A DNA stretch of 64,000 nucleotides from Chryseobacterium sp. RU37D (GCF_900156075.1 NZ_FTMM01000007.1:1-64000), one strand, 5' to 3'. Positions 16,963 to 25,908 are shown, numbered from the stretch's first letter. Numbers and translations are program-made. Notes: generated by a model from the letters alone, not told the origin.

Positions 16963-18240
16963 ATGAAAATCAATCGAAGAAGACGACTTATCCAAACATT
17001 TAATCTTCTGGATCAGCCGATAAGATTTAATCCTTTTGTATTCAGTCGTATTTTTTTTATGTGGGCTTTTACAGGCTTAGTTGGTGGAATTATTGCCGGA
17101 CTTTACTGGATTGTTCTCGAATATTTTACAGAATTTTTAGCCGAATTTCAGGGTTGGATGGTGATTCTGACGATGGCAATTTGCGGTTTGTTGGCGGGAT
17201 TAGTGATTCACTTCATCGGAGATCCGGGGGAAATTCATTTAATTGTAAATAATATTCGATTTAATAAAGGAAAATTAGAACCAAAAAATAATCCTTCTAT
17301 GATTTTATCATCGCTTTTTTGCGTGGCTTCGGGCGGAAGTTTAGGCCCGGAAGCGCCTTTGGTTCAGGTGACAGGTTCTACAGGTACTTATCTTGGAAAA
17401 TTATTCAGATTAAAAGGTGAAGAATTACGCTCTTTAAGCATTGCAGGAATGGCTTCTGGTTTTACTGCTCTTTTCGGAGCTCCGCTTGGTGAAAGTTTGT
17501 TTTCCTTAGAAATTCTACATCATAAACACGCAGTTGAATATTATAAAGCGATTATTCCATCGTTGGTGGCGAGCTGTTTCAGTTATCTGATGTTTGCATT
17601 GATTATCCATTTGGGAATTGGAGCGACTTGGGACTTGAAAGCATATCATTACACCGGAATTTATGATTTTGCATATGCAACAGCTTTTGGAATTGTCGGT
17701 ACTTTATTTGGCTGGATTTTCATTTTTGTAGTAAAATTTTTCAAGAAAGTTTTTGAATACAGGAAATTTCCGATTTACATTAAAACTTTAACGGGCGGAA
17801 TTGTTTTAGGAATCATTGCCTTCTATTTTCCGATTACAAGATATTTTGGACATAATGAAATCAATCAATTAATCAACGGGAATTTTGCATTGAATTTTTT
17901 AATTATCATTTTGATTTTTAAAATTTTAGCTATCGCTATTACCGTAACTTCGGGTTGGAGAGGAGGTTTTATCATTCCGCTTTTCTTTGTGGGAACGACT
18001 TTGGGCTTAATTATTCATAGTTTATTTCCAATCGTAGATACAACGTTAGCAATTGTGAGTTGTATGGGTGCAATTAATGCCTGTGTTACTAGAACTCCGA
18101 TGAGTACGACCATTATTTTGGGGACTTTAACGGGCTTTACATACTTCGTTCCGATACTTTTTGCAAGCTTAACAGGTTATTTTCTGGCTCCGAAAATTCC
18201 GTTTATCGGTTCACAATCTGAAAAATTATCCGAAGAATAA
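16963..18240 (+). CDS. ClC-type chloride channel/antiporter
   Basis: The 425-aa polytopic protein has the ClC signatures GGSLGPEAPLVQ (124-135, corresponding to the GREGP gating region with Glu130 present), SGWRGGFIIPLFFVGTTLG (matching GxFxP), and about ten to twelve membrane helices. The retained gating glutamate is found both in Cl-/H+ exchangers and in channels, so the mode cannot be fixed. No C-terminal CBS domains are present. It is monocistronic, with a 195-nt upstream gap containing no clear gene. Confidence 0.9.
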   Translation: MKINRRRRLIQTFNLLDQPIRFNPFVFSRIFFMWAFTGLVGGIIAGLYWIVLEYFTEFLAEFQGWMVILTMAICGLLAGLVIHFIGDPGEIHLIVNNIRFNKGKLEPKNNPSMILSSLFCVASGGSLGPEAPLVQVTGSTGTYLGKLFRLKGEELRSLSIAGMASGFTALFGAPLGESLFSLEILHHKHAVEYYKAIIPSLVASCFSYLMFALIIHLGIGATWDLKAYHYTGIYDFAYATAFGIVGTLFGWIFIFVVKFFKKVFEYRKFPIYIKTLTGGIVLGIIAFYFPITRYFGHNEINQLINGNFALNFLIIILIFKILAIAITVTSGWRGGFIIPLFFVGTTLGLIIHSLFPIVDTTLAIVSCMGAINACVTRTPMSTTIILGTLTGFTYFVPILFASLTGYFLAPKIPFIGSQSEKLSEE

Positions 18241-18303
18241 TGCAAATTTCATAGATATGTTAAAAATCAATTCGGCCGGGGTTTAAATTTTAAGTCAATA
18301 AAC

Positions 18304-18333
18304 TTGAACTTCCATGTCTTTTTATTAAATTTG
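18304..18333 (+). promoter_or_regulatory. Promoter of sucC (TTG-19-TAAATTTG)
   Basis: TTG at 18304-18306, a 19-nt spacer and TAAATTTG at 18326-18333 fit the Bacteroidota -33/-7 consensus, 38 nt before the sucC ATG. It is the best complete promoter in the window. Confidence 0.75.
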
Positions 18334-18371
18334 TCAACCTTTAAATTTTAAAATAAAATAATAAAAATAAT

Positions 18372-19562
18372 ATGAATCTTCACGAGTATCAATCAAAAGA
18401 GATTTTATCAAAGTATGGAGTGGCTATCCAACGTGGTTTCGTTGCAAACAACGTAGATGAAGCTATAGCTGCTGCTGAAAAACTAACTGCTGAAACTGGC
18501 GCTCAAGGGTGGGTAGTGAAAGCTCAGATCCATGCAGGAGGACGTGGTAAAGGTGGGGGTGTAAAGTTCTCTCCAAACATGGATAAGCTTAAAGAAAACG
18601 CTCAGAATATCATCGGAATGCAGCTGGTAACTCCACAAACTTCTGCTGAAGGTAAAAAAGTAAACTCTGTTTTGATTGCTGAGGATGTATATTATCCGGG
18701 TGAGACTGAAACTAAAGAATTTTATGTTTCTATCCTTTTAGACAGAGCTGAAGGTAAAAATACAATTGTATATTCTACTGAAGGAGGTATGGATATTGAG
18801 CACGTTGCTGAGGTAACTCCTCATTTGATCCACAAAGAGATCATTGATCCGGCTTTAGGTCTCCAAGGTTTCCAGGCTAGAAAGATTGCTTTCAATCTAG
18901 GTCTTGAGGGAAATGCTTTCAAAGAATTTGTAAAATTCATTGGTTCTCTTTACAATGCGTATACCGGAATTGATGCTTCTCTTTTCGAAATCAACCCAGT
19001 ATTGAAAACTTCTGATAACAAAATTATCGCGGTAGATGCTAAAGTAACTTTGGATGACAACTCATTGTTCCGTCACAAAGATTTAGCTGAGCTTAGAGAT
19101 ACAAGAGAAGAAGACCCAATGGATGTTGAAGCTGGTGAAGCTGGTCTTAACTTTGTAAAACTGGACGGTAACGTTGCTTGTATGGTAAACGGAGCTGGTC
19201 TTGCAATGGCGACGATGGATATCATCAAACTATCTGGTGGTAATCCTGCAAACTTCTTAGACGTTGGTGGAACTGCTGATGCTCAGAGAGTACAGACAGC
19301 TTTTGGAATCATCTTGAGAGATCCAAACGTAAAAGCAATTTTAATTAACATCTTTGGAGGTATCGTAAGATGTGACAGAGTTGCTCAAGGAGTTGTAGAT
19401 GCTTATAAAGCGATGGGTAGCCTTCCTGTTCCATTAATTGTAAGATTACAGGGAACTAACGCTGTTGAAGCTAAAAAATTAATCGACGAGTCTGGTCTTC
19501 CGGTTCATTCTGCAATTACTTTAGAAGAAGCTGCAAACAAGGTAAAAGAGGTTTTAGCTTAA
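18372..19562 (+). CDS. sucC: Succinate--CoA ligase (ADP-forming), beta subunit
   Basis: The 396-aa protein starts with the standard MNLHEYQSKEILSKYGV. It has an ATP-grasp domain (KAQIHAGGRGKGGGVKF; EINPVLKT; VDAKVTLDDN) and a C-terminal CoA-ligase domain (DVGGTADAQRVQ; NIFGGIVRCDRVAQG). It makes ATP from succinyl-CoA in the TCA cycle together with the alpha subunit SucD, which is not adjacent; separated sucC and sucD are common in Flavobacteriia. It is monocistronic, ending in an 18-bp stem shared with the convergent mscS gene. Confidence 0.97.
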   Translation: MNLHEYQSKEILSKYGVAIQRGFVANNVDEAIAAAEKLTAETGAQGWVVKAQIHAGGRGKGGGVKFSPNMDKLKENAQNIIGMQLVTPQTSAEGKKVNSVLIAEDVYYPGETETKEFYVSILLDRAEGKNTIVYSTEGGMDIEHVAEVTPHLIHKEIIDPALGLQGFQARKIAFNLGLEGNAFKEFVKFIGSLYNAYTGIDASLFEINPVLKTSDNKIIAVDAKVTLDDNSLFRHKDLAELRDTREEDPMDVEAGEAGLNFVKLDGNVACMVNGAGLAMATMDIIKLSGGNPANFLDVGGTADAQRVQTAFGIILRDPNVKAILINIFGGIVRCDRVAQGVVDAYKAMGSLPVPLIVRLQGTNAVEAKKLIDESGLPVHSAITLEEAANKVKEVLA

Positions 19563-19585
19563 TTTAAAATTTTCACATAAAAATT

Positions 19586-19689
19586 AAGAGGCTGTCTCAA
19601 AAGTATGCCCTCTCACGGAATCGTGTCTGACAAATTTTGTCATTTGGGAGATTCTCAGAGCATTAGTTTACCTTTTGAGACAGCCTCTT
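19586..19689. repeat. 104-bp element with 18-bp perfect terminal inverted repeats
   Basis: AAGAGGCTGTCTCAAAAG (19586-19603) is exactly inverted at 19672-19689. Inside, TGACAAA and TTTGTCA form a smaller palindrome. The arms resemble terminal repeats of some Bacteroidota insertion sequences (GGCTGTCTCAAAA), so it may be a MITE. It also acts as a plausible bidirectional terminator between sucC and mscS. No target duplication was found. Confidence 0.7.
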
Positions 19690-19711
19690 TTGTTTTCTCC
19701 AAACATGATTT

Positions 19712-20587
19712 TTATTTATCCGTGTTGAGAGGGTTTTCCCCATTAGTAATACTTATGCTTGTTGGTGTTATCAGATGAATTCCTTCTTTATCCAAGCGTT
19801 GTTTTATTTTTAATAAGGCTTCACTTTTTACATAAACCATATTAGCCCCCATAGCCAGCCAGAATTTTGCCTGAAGGGTGAATACTCCTTGTTTCAGGTC
19901 GTTGAAGATTACTTCTGCTGCATCCAGCCTGTCCGCATTTTCTATTCCTTTGATGACTTCCATGATGCCTTGTTGAGCTTTAGTGATATCTTCGTCAGCG
20001 GGAATTTCAAAATTAAGGATAATTCTTCGTTGAGGTGATGAGGTAATATTGGAGAAAGGTGCATTGAATATCACCTGATTGGGGATGTATACTTTTTTAC
20101 CGTCATCTGTAATGATTTTTGTGGTTAAAAATCCAATTTCGGAGACCGTCCCAGAGTTTGTACCGATAATGATATAATCTCCTATTTTGAAAGCTTTATC
20201 AATCCCAATGAGCATTCCTGAAAAAATACTCGAAACCAGATCTTTCAGGGCCACACCGGCGATAACCCCCGCAACTCCCAAGCTTCCTATAAACTTCCAA
20301 AGGAACCCACTTAGTCCCATAATTTCCAAGACAATGAAAGTTCCCATAAGCATAATTAGAAATCTGAAAATACTGATAAGAGTAACTACAGAACTTTCTT
20401 TACTTTTTGGTAAAAATTTGTGGAATATTTTTACGGCAATCTGGCTTAAATATTTACTGGTGATAAGGAAAAAAGAAAAAACAAGTATCCCGACAATCAA
20501 CTTTGGCGTAAACTCGGCGAATTTCACATACCAGTTTTCCAAAACCCGATAGACAACATCAAAGTAATTCAGGCTATTATTTTGCAT
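19712..20587 (-). CDS. Small-conductance mechanosensitive channel (MscS family)
   Basis: The 291-aa protein has three N-terminal membrane helices, the pore-lining TM3 with small residues (GSLGVAGVIAGVALKDLVSS, about 95-115), then the MscS beta domain (FKIGDYIIIGTNSGTVSEIGFLTTK) and the alpha/beta vestibule. It releases osmolytes on hypo-osmotic shock. Its length matches E. coli MscS (286). It stands alone and converges on sucC. Confidence 0.94.
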   Translation of the reverse strand: MQNNSLNYFDVVYRVLENWYVKFAEFTPKLIVGILVFSFFLITSKYLSQIAVKIFHKFLPKSKESSVVTLISIFRFLIMLMGTFIVLEIMGLSGFLWKFIGSLGVAGVIAGVALKDLVSSIFSGMLIGIDKAFKIGDYIIIGTNSGTVSEIGFLTTKIITDDGKKVYIPNQVIFNAPFSNITSSPQRRIILNFEIPADEDITKAQQGIMEVIKGIENADRLDAAEVIFNDLKQGVFTLQAKFWLAMGANMVYVKSEALLKIKQRLDKEGIHLITPTSISITNGENPLNTDK

Positions 20588-20700
20588 AGAGTGATTTTTA
20601 TAGATAGATTATTTTAAAAAATTTTTTAAACAAAAATTTTGCCAGTTTCAAAAAAGTCTTTTGAAACGGCTACAGACCGTTTATTATTAATTATTTATCC

Positions 20701-20957
20701 GTAGAGAAAAATAGGGCTAATTATGACTTTATCACTTACCCCGCTTTTACAGGAAGAAACTTCAATGAAATTTGAGAGTGTTGGATTCTCTTCAATTAGT
20801 TTATTCATACAAAATAACAACACCTGTTAATTGGAAACACGGGATAATGTCATTGTTTTTCAAGTTATCTCTACCAGAAGATGCAAGAAAAATTTTCCCT
20901 AAAGGAGTGACAGAAATAAAGCAGTATCTAAAATATACACCTCAACCGAATATATAA
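20701..20957 (+). pseudogene. Decayed 1-Cys peroxiredoxin (Prx6-type), C-terminal half
   Basis: Three frames together read as the C-terminal half of a Prx6-like peroxiredoxin. RKIGLIMTLSLT (from about 20704) is followed in another frame by TYPAFTGRNFNEI (20732-20770). After a lost T comes RVLDSLQLVYSYKITTPVNW, and after further shifts EDARKIFPKG...KQYLKYTPQPNI to the stop at 20957. Conserved family landmarks (YPA.TGRNF.EIL, PVNWK.G, PQP) are all present but disrupted by at least three frameshifts. The N-terminal half with the peroxidatic cysteine is absent. The open frame at 20772-20957 is only part of this relic. Confidence 0.85.
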
Positions 20958-20995
20958 TTTATTTAATTTTTTATAGTTTAGTTTTAATTTGTAAG

Positions 20996-21025
20996 AAAAG
21001 CGTCGCAGAATTTCTGTGACGCTTT
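20996..21025 (-). terminator. Terminator of the outer-membrane barrel gene
   Basis: AAAGCGTC pairs with GACGCTTT with additional inner CAGAA/TTCTG pairing. It lies 35 nt past the stop on the minus strand. Confidence 0.7.
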
Positions 21026-21060
21026 CGATTTTATACGTGTATGTATATGTGAAGTGATTG

Positions 21061-21654
21061 TTATTTTACATCATTCACCACTTGTTTTGCTTTTGAAGTT
21101 GGCAGATAAATACTAAATCCAAGGTTGAAAGTAATGTTGGATGTTAAGCCAGTGTTTCCAAAACCTGTTACACCTGCATATTTTACTAAACCTTCTAAAC
21201 CGATATTTGGGGTAATGAAGTAAGAATAACCAGGACCTACACCAAAGTCAAGACCTGTTGTAGAGTTACCTCCTTTGCTGATAGAATAACCACCAACACC
21301 TAAGTTACCTTCAAAAAACCATCTGCCGTGTTTTAGTAAGCTATCTACACCTTGCTCCCCTGGGGAAAGATAATAACGACCCAATGCACCAACACCATAA
21401 TCAAATCTTGTGTTTGAATCATTAGAAGATTTACCAATACCTAGGTTAACATATCCTCCAACCGCTACATTATCTTTAATGAAATATGCCCCTTTAGGCT
21501 GAAGATTAATTTGATATCCACCTCCTGTATTTAAACCGAAGCTACTTGCTACTAAACTGCTTCCAACCATCCAGTTACCCTTCTGAATCTGTGCATTCAT
21601 AGTTGTAGCTAATCCTGCTACAGCAAATATTCCTGTTAAAATTAGTTTTTTCAT
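21061..21654 (-). CDS. Outer-membrane beta-barrel protein (porin-like)
   Basis: The 197-aa protein has a signal peptide (MKKLILTGIFAVAGLATTMNA, cleavage near residue 21). Alternating hydrophobic/aromatic strands follow: GNWMVGSSLVASSFGL, AVGGYVNLGIG, GVGALGRYYLSPG, FEGNLGVGGYSI, GPGYSYFITPNIGLEGLVKY, NITFNLGFSIYL. The pattern fits an eight-stranded OmpA/OmpW-size barrel in the outer membrane. Substrate or binding partner is unknown. It is monocistronic with a terminator downstream. Confidence 0.8.
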   Translation of the reverse strand: MKKLILTGIFAVAGLATTMNAQIQKGNWMVGSSLVASSFGLNTGGGYQINLQPKGAYFIKDNVAVGGYVNLGIGKSSNDSNTRFDYGVGALGRYYLSPGEQGVDSLLKHGRWFFEGNLGVGGYSISKGGNSTTGLDFGVGPGYSYFITPNIGLEGLVKYAGVTGFGNTGLTSNITFNLGFSIYLPTSKAKQVVNDVK

Positions 21655-21814
21655 AATTTATTTTTTTAATAATTAATGTTTATCAGTCTAAGCAGAGGGG
21701 GAACAATAAATGTGCCATACTACTATGACGCTTGTTGAATTTCCATGAAAATTGTTAATTGTTGAAAAATATTATTCTTTTTAAGAAAAATTACAGTTAA
21801 TAATATAAAAAAAA

Positions 21815-22330
21815 TTAAATAAATATTAAAATAATAGAAGTTGTAATGCCAATAATAGTGAAAATCATACCTCTTTTAAAAGCTTTTGTTTTTGGGTTGA
21901 ACATCCAGAAACTTGATATGACAAAAAAGAACAATGATATGCCAAAAAAGGCATTTAAGGGTGACAGTGTGTCTTTTGACTGGGCCTTATGCAGTTTTGT
22001 CATTTTATCTAAAACAAAAGGAAGCTCTTTTTTTGAATATTTTGCCTGACCGGTTGCTGCATCATAAGTTCCTTGTTTGAATATTAACATTGTGCCTTCC
22101 GTTTTTTCGATCTCAAGGTTTTTTATTTTTAATTCTTTTCCTAATTCCTTTTCAGAAAGGTTTTTATCGATTACTTTATCATACTTTTTCTCATTTTTTA
22201 AAAAATCTGTGTCTCTGTAAATGAGCAGGATACCACTCAGTGAATAGACTGCCATAATTCCTGCAAGAAAATATCCCAGGTAGCGGTGGGTTATTCTCAT
22301 AAAACTCCGTGTGTCCTTGATTTTATCCAT
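21815..22330 (-). CDS. PepSY-associated TM helix-like protein, receptor partner
   Basis: The 171-aa protein has an N-terminal HRYLGYFLAGIMAVYSLSGILLIYR segment (about 15-39), the hallmark of PepSY-associated membrane helices, followed by a polar periplasmic-type part and two further membrane helices at about 126-143 and 152-171. Proteins of this kind are found next to siderophore receptors and are thought to act in iron release or reduction at the inner membrane. It starts 88 nt behind the TonB-dependent receptor, so is probably its operon partner. It is much shorter than full PepSY_TM proteins (about 400-500 aa), so the role is inferred from context. Confidence 0.7.
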   Translation of the reverse strand: MDKIKDTRSFMRITHRYLGYFLAGIMAVYSLSGILLIYRDTDFLKNEKKYDKVIDKNLSEKELGKELKIKNLEIEKTEGTMLIFKQGTYDAATGQAKYSKKELPFVLDKMTKLHKAQSKDTLSPLNAFFGISLFFFVISSFWMFNPKTKAFKRGMIFTIIGITTSIILIFI

Positions 22331-22417
22331 ATCTTATTTGTTTGTTTAAAGATTCAAAAGTGGAAATCGCAAAATTGCAATTCCCACTTTATGAAGAAAC
22401 TAATTAATATTAATTTT

Positions 22418-24598
22418 TTAAAGTTTATAAGTCAGTGTGAAATAATAATTTCTAGGTGTAATAGGGTTTACAGAATAGTTTTCGTGAACGTTGTAGTTTA
22501 CCACACCAAACAGGTTTCCTACTTTACCCTGGATTATGAATTTTTTCCATTCGTAGCCAGCACTTAGATCGACCGTTACAAAACCATCAACATCGATCAT
22601 TCTTGTTGCCTGTGTTTGACCTTTTACGTCATTCCATCCTGCTTTTCTGTCTCCGGTATAAAATGCGGTTACTCCGAATTTTAATCCTTTAGCAAAATTT
22701 GTAAATGTATAGAAAGCTGATGCATTTGCAGTTACAGCAGGAGTTCTTACTAATCTTTGATCCTCTACAAAACCATTATCAGGAGTTTTTGTATAAACAG
22801 AATTGTTGTAAGAAACACCTCCAATTAAAGAAAGGTTAGTAAGTGGATTTCCTGTAATGTCTAGCTCTACACCGCGGCTTCTTACTGCTCCGGCATAAAC
22901 TTTTCGGGTAGAGTCTCCTGTTGGGTTATTGATAGGAGTTGTGTAAGTATTATTGTTATTAATCTGGTAGGCGGTTAAATTAACAGCAATTGCATTATTC
23001 CATAAATTCTTTTTAACACCCACTTCATATTGATCTACTGTGGATGGTTTTAGGGCAGAATTATTATCAAAATCAAAACCTGCATTTGGCACAAAAGAAT
23101 TGGTGTAAGTAGCAAATATAGAAAGGTTTTCATTTGGATTATAGATTAAGCCAACTTTTGGGGAAAAGGCATGATCCTCTGTTTTTGCACTTGTAGCTGC
23201 AATAAAATTATTCGGTAAGAATATCTTATCACTAGATTCTCCATTCGTTAAATATGAAAAACGAACTCCCGCTAATAATTTTAATGATTTTGTTAATTCG
23301 GCTAAATCCTGTACATAAACGCCCACTCTTCTTGTCGGGATTCTTCTTCTGTAAGTTTTTTCTGCAGTAGGCATGGGGTCATCATTTGTCCATGTCGAAG
23401 GGTCATTCAAAAGGAAGTTTCCTAATGTAGTTACACTGATTTTAAAAGTGTAGGCATCGGCCTGTCCGAAATCTCCATCAGTTCCAATTAAGATCTTGTG
23501 GTTGACGTTTCCAATTTTAAATTCGCCATTCAGGTTTATCTGTAATGAAGTATAATTTTGTTCATTATAAGTTCTTCCTACAGGTCTTTTCCAACTGGCA
23601 TTCATGTTTGGTGAAGTGTAACCCCATTGAACCCTTTCCGTAGAAAAATAATCTTTTGTGTAATTCTGGTAAGAAGCAACTGCATTTAAAGACCAGCTGT
23701 TATTAAATTGATGATTTAAAATAACATCAGCGGTTGCCTGCTGGTTGGTTTGATACTGCCAGTCTGTCCCTAAGAATTGGTTTCTTCCAATTTCTGTAGC
23801 TAACCTGGAAACTCCTGTTGAATTATCTGTAACACTTCCGATTCCGAAATCTGGCGTGAAAGTATGGTATAAATAATCTCCTTCTACAATCAATTGAGTT
23901 TTTTCGCTAAGATTAAACGCAAAAGAAGGATTGAAATAATTCTTTTTAGATTGTACCAGATCTCTGAAGCTTTCAGCATATTCATAAGCTCCGTTTATCC
24001 TAAAAGCAATATTTTTTGATAAAGGCCCATAAATATCTACGGTCGGTTTGTAAGAATTCCAGCTTCCCGCACTAAATCCCACTGCACCACCAAACTCAAA
24101 TCTTGGTTTTTTTGTGATTAAGTTTACAATTCCTCCTGGGCCTACATTACCATATAGCATGGCATTGGCTCCTTTAAGAACTTCAACTCGTTCTAATCCT
24201 GAAACCTCCGGGAAAACCCCACTGTTTACTTTTGCTCCGTTTTTAAAAATATTATCATTTCCGAAAGTAAAACCACGACCTCCGAAACTATCCTGAGAAC
24301 CACCTCTTGCAGAAGTCAGATAGATACCATTCACATTTTTAATTACATCACTTAGTTGTTTCGCCTGTTGCTGCTCAATAATCTCATGGGTTACAATTGC
24401 AATGGGCTGAGGGGTTTCCATCACCGTAAGGTTCGATTTGGTAGACATTGGCCTTGCCTTATTTGGGTTTCCGGTTTTATGAAGGTTGACGTCCTCAATG
24501 GTCTGAACTCTTACAGTGTCAGCTTCGATGTCTTTTAATTGTGCCCCCAGGGATACGGCTGTGAATAATAATCCTAAGGTAACTAGCTGCTTTTTCAT
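22418..24598 (-). CDS. TonB-dependent siderophore receptor
   Basis: The 726-aa protein has a signal peptide (MKKQLVTLGLLFTAVSLGAQ). The plug domain spans about 50-165 (TPQPIAIVTHEIIEQQQAKQ, DVIKNVNGIYL, RGFTF, GLERVEVLKGANAMLYGNVG), followed by a 22-strand barrel ending in the aromatic NYYFTLTYKL. The plug and siderophore-type barrel point to ferric-siderophore (hydroxamate-like) import energised by TonB; the exact ligand is unknown. A TAnnTTTG box and a palindrome upstream suggest iron control. A PepSY-like gene follows. Confidence 0.93.
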   Translation of the reverse strand: MKKQLVTLGLLFTAVSLGAQLKDIEADTVRVQTIEDVNLHKTGNPNKARPMSTKSNLTVMETPQPIAIVTHEIIEQQQAKQLSDVIKNVNGIYLTSARGGSQDSFGGRGFTFGNDNIFKNGAKVNSGVFPEVSGLERVEVLKGANAMLYGNVGPGGIVNLITKKPRFEFGGAVGFSAGSWNSYKPTVDIYGPLSKNIAFRINGAYEYAESFRDLVQSKKNYFNPSFAFNLSEKTQLIVEGDYLYHTFTPDFGIGSVTDNSTGVSRLATEIGRNQFLGTDWQYQTNQQATADVILNHQFNNSWSLNAVASYQNYTKDYFSTERVQWGYTSPNMNASWKRPVGRTYNEQNYTSLQINLNGEFKIGNVNHKILIGTDGDFGQADAYTFKISVTTLGNFLLNDPSTWTNDDPMPTAEKTYRRRIPTRRVGVYVQDLAELTKSLKLLAGVRFSYLTNGESSDKIFLPNNFIAATSAKTEDHAFSPKVGLIYNPNENLSIFATYTNSFVPNAGFDFDNNSALKPSTVDQYEVGVKKNLWNNAIAVNLTAYQINNNNTYTTPINNPTGDSTRKVYAGAVRSRGVELDITGNPLTNLSLIGGVSYNNSVYTKTPDNGFVEDQRLVRTPAVTANASAFYTFTNFAKGLKFGVTAFYTGDRKAGWNDVKGQTQATRMIDVDGFVTVDLSAGYEWKKFIIQGKVGNLFGVVNYNVHENYSVNPITPRNYYFTLTYKL

Positions 24599-24634
24599 TG
24601 TAGTTTATTATTTAGAGTGGTTTTAAATAAAGTG

Positions 24635-24693
24635 CAAAAGTATATTATTATTTAGAATTAATAAAAATTAATAAATGATATTTGTCATTTATT
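24635..24693 (-). promoter_or_regulatory. Promoter and Fur-like palindrome of the siderophore receptor
   Basis: The minus-strand TACTTTTG (24642-24635) matches the -7 box TAnnTTTG. Upstream, AATAAATGA (24670-24678) and TCATTTATT (24685-24693) form a perfect 9-bp inverted repeat with a 6-nt centre. The ATGAT..TCAT core resembles Fur-type operators, but the position (about 27 nt upstream of the -7 box) is slightly distal. Confidence 0.5.
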
Positions 24694-24773
24694 GATTTTA
24701 TTTTTTAAAAACAATCCTAGTCTTTTAAAGTCTGGTTCTTGTTTTATAAATATCTTTAACAAAAAATAAAACT

Positions 24774-25832
24774 ATGCAATTGGTAAAAGTTGGTCTTTGT
24801 GCATTTGGGATGAGCGGGAAAGTTTTTCATGCTCCGTTCTTAAAGGAACATCCGGGTTTCTTCATCTCTGCTGTTGTTGAAAGAAGCAGGGAAGAGTCAA
24901 AAGAAAAATATCCGGAAGCGACCATTTATCGCTCTGTAGCAGAAATGCTGGGAAATGTGGATATTGAACTCGTAGTGGTGAATACTCCCGTTCAGACTCA
25001 TTTTGAATATGCAAAAATGGCTCTGGAGGCGGGAAAGAATGTGATTGTTGAAAAACCTTTTACAGTCAATGTTTCTGAAGCTGAGGAATTGGTCAGGCTT
25101 GCAGAAGACAAAGGCTTGTTTTTAAGCGTGTATCAAAACAGGAGATTCGACCGCGATTATCTTCAGGTTCAAAAAATCATGAATGAAGGAAAATTAGGAA
25201 ACATCAAAGAAGCTGAAATCCGTTTCGACAGATTCCGGACGGAGCCAAGCGGAAAAGCTCATAAAGAGAATCCGCAAGCTACAGGTTCTGGTTCGCTTCA
25301 TGATTTGGGAGCGCATTTGGTAGATCAGGCGGTGCAGTATTTTGGGTTCCCGGAGAAGTTGTTTGCAGATGTATTTTCAATGAAGGGAAAACAATTCGCT
25401 AATGATTATTTTGAAATTATTTTATTTTATCCTAATGATTTGCGGGTTAGGTTAAAATCTTCCGTTTTTACTAAGGAAGCGCATTTTGCTTACAATATTC
25501 ATGGAGAAAAAGGAAGTTTCCTGCAGGAAAGAACAGATAATCAGGAAAATGAACTGGCAGCAGGAGCTATTCCAGAATATGGAAAGAAATGGACTCAGCC
25601 ATTACAGGAAACCGACGGAATCCTCAATTTTTTAAATGAAAATAATGAAACCGAAAGAATCCTTACATCCAGTGACCCCGGAAATTATATGAATTATTAC
25701 CAGCAGATTTATGAATTTATTGTTTTTGGATATGCATTACCTTCACCTGCGGAAGAAATTATTAAAAACATGAGAATCATCGATGCAGCTGTAGAAAGCT
25801 CAAATGCTCAAAAAGTTATAAACCTTATTTAG
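24774..25832 (+). CDS. Gfo/Idh/MocA family NAD(P)-dependent oxidoreductase
   Basis: The 352-aa protein has an N-terminal Rossmann domain (VGLCAFGMSGKVFHAPFLKE), a typical EKPFTVNVSEAEEL segment after the Rossmann fold (catalytic Lys about residue 97), and a C-terminal alpha/beta domain with GSGSLHDLGAHLVDQAVQYFG. The family oxidises or epimerises sugars and cyclitols; the substrate cannot be read from the sequence. It is divergent from the siderophore receptor, with a shared 175-nt upstream region. Confidence 0.9.
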   Translation: MQLVKVGLCAFGMSGKVFHAPFLKEHPGFFISAVVERSREESKEKYPEATIYRSVAEMLGNVDIELVVVNTPVQTHFEYAKMALEAGKNVIVEKPFTVNVSEAEELVRLAEDKGLFLSVYQNRRFDRDYLQVQKIMNEGKLGNIKEAEIRFDRFRTEPSGKAHKENPQATGSGSLHDLGAHLVDQAVQYFGFPEKLFADVFSMKGKQFANDYFEIILFYPNDLRVRLKSSVFTKEAHFAYNIHGEKGSFLQERTDNQENELAAGAIPEYGKKWTQPLQETDGILNFLNENNETERILTSSDPGNYMNYYQQIYEFIVFGYALPSPAEEIIKNMRIIDAAVESSNAQKVINLI

Positions 25833-25904
25833 TTATAAGTTATAAATTATTAGTTATGAGTCGAGGATGTTAAACTCATAACTAATAATTTATAACTTAT
25901 AACT
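25831..25904. repeat. Perfect 31-bp inverted repeat built from heptads
   Basis: The arm at 25831-25861 divides into heptads AGTTATA, AGTTATA, AATTATT, AGTTATG. The arm at 25874-25904 is its exact reverse complement (ACTCATA, ACTAATA, ATTTATA, ACTTATA). The loop is 12 nt. The repeat overlaps the stop of the oxidoreductase gene and ends five bases before the convergent ABC-F gene, so it also serves as their transcription terminator. Confidence 0.9.
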
Positions 25905-25908
25905 CTTT

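Noticed and set aside
20772-20957. Open frame of 61 codons as an independent small gene
   Set aside because: It is the in-frame tail of the frameshifted peroxiredoxin relic.
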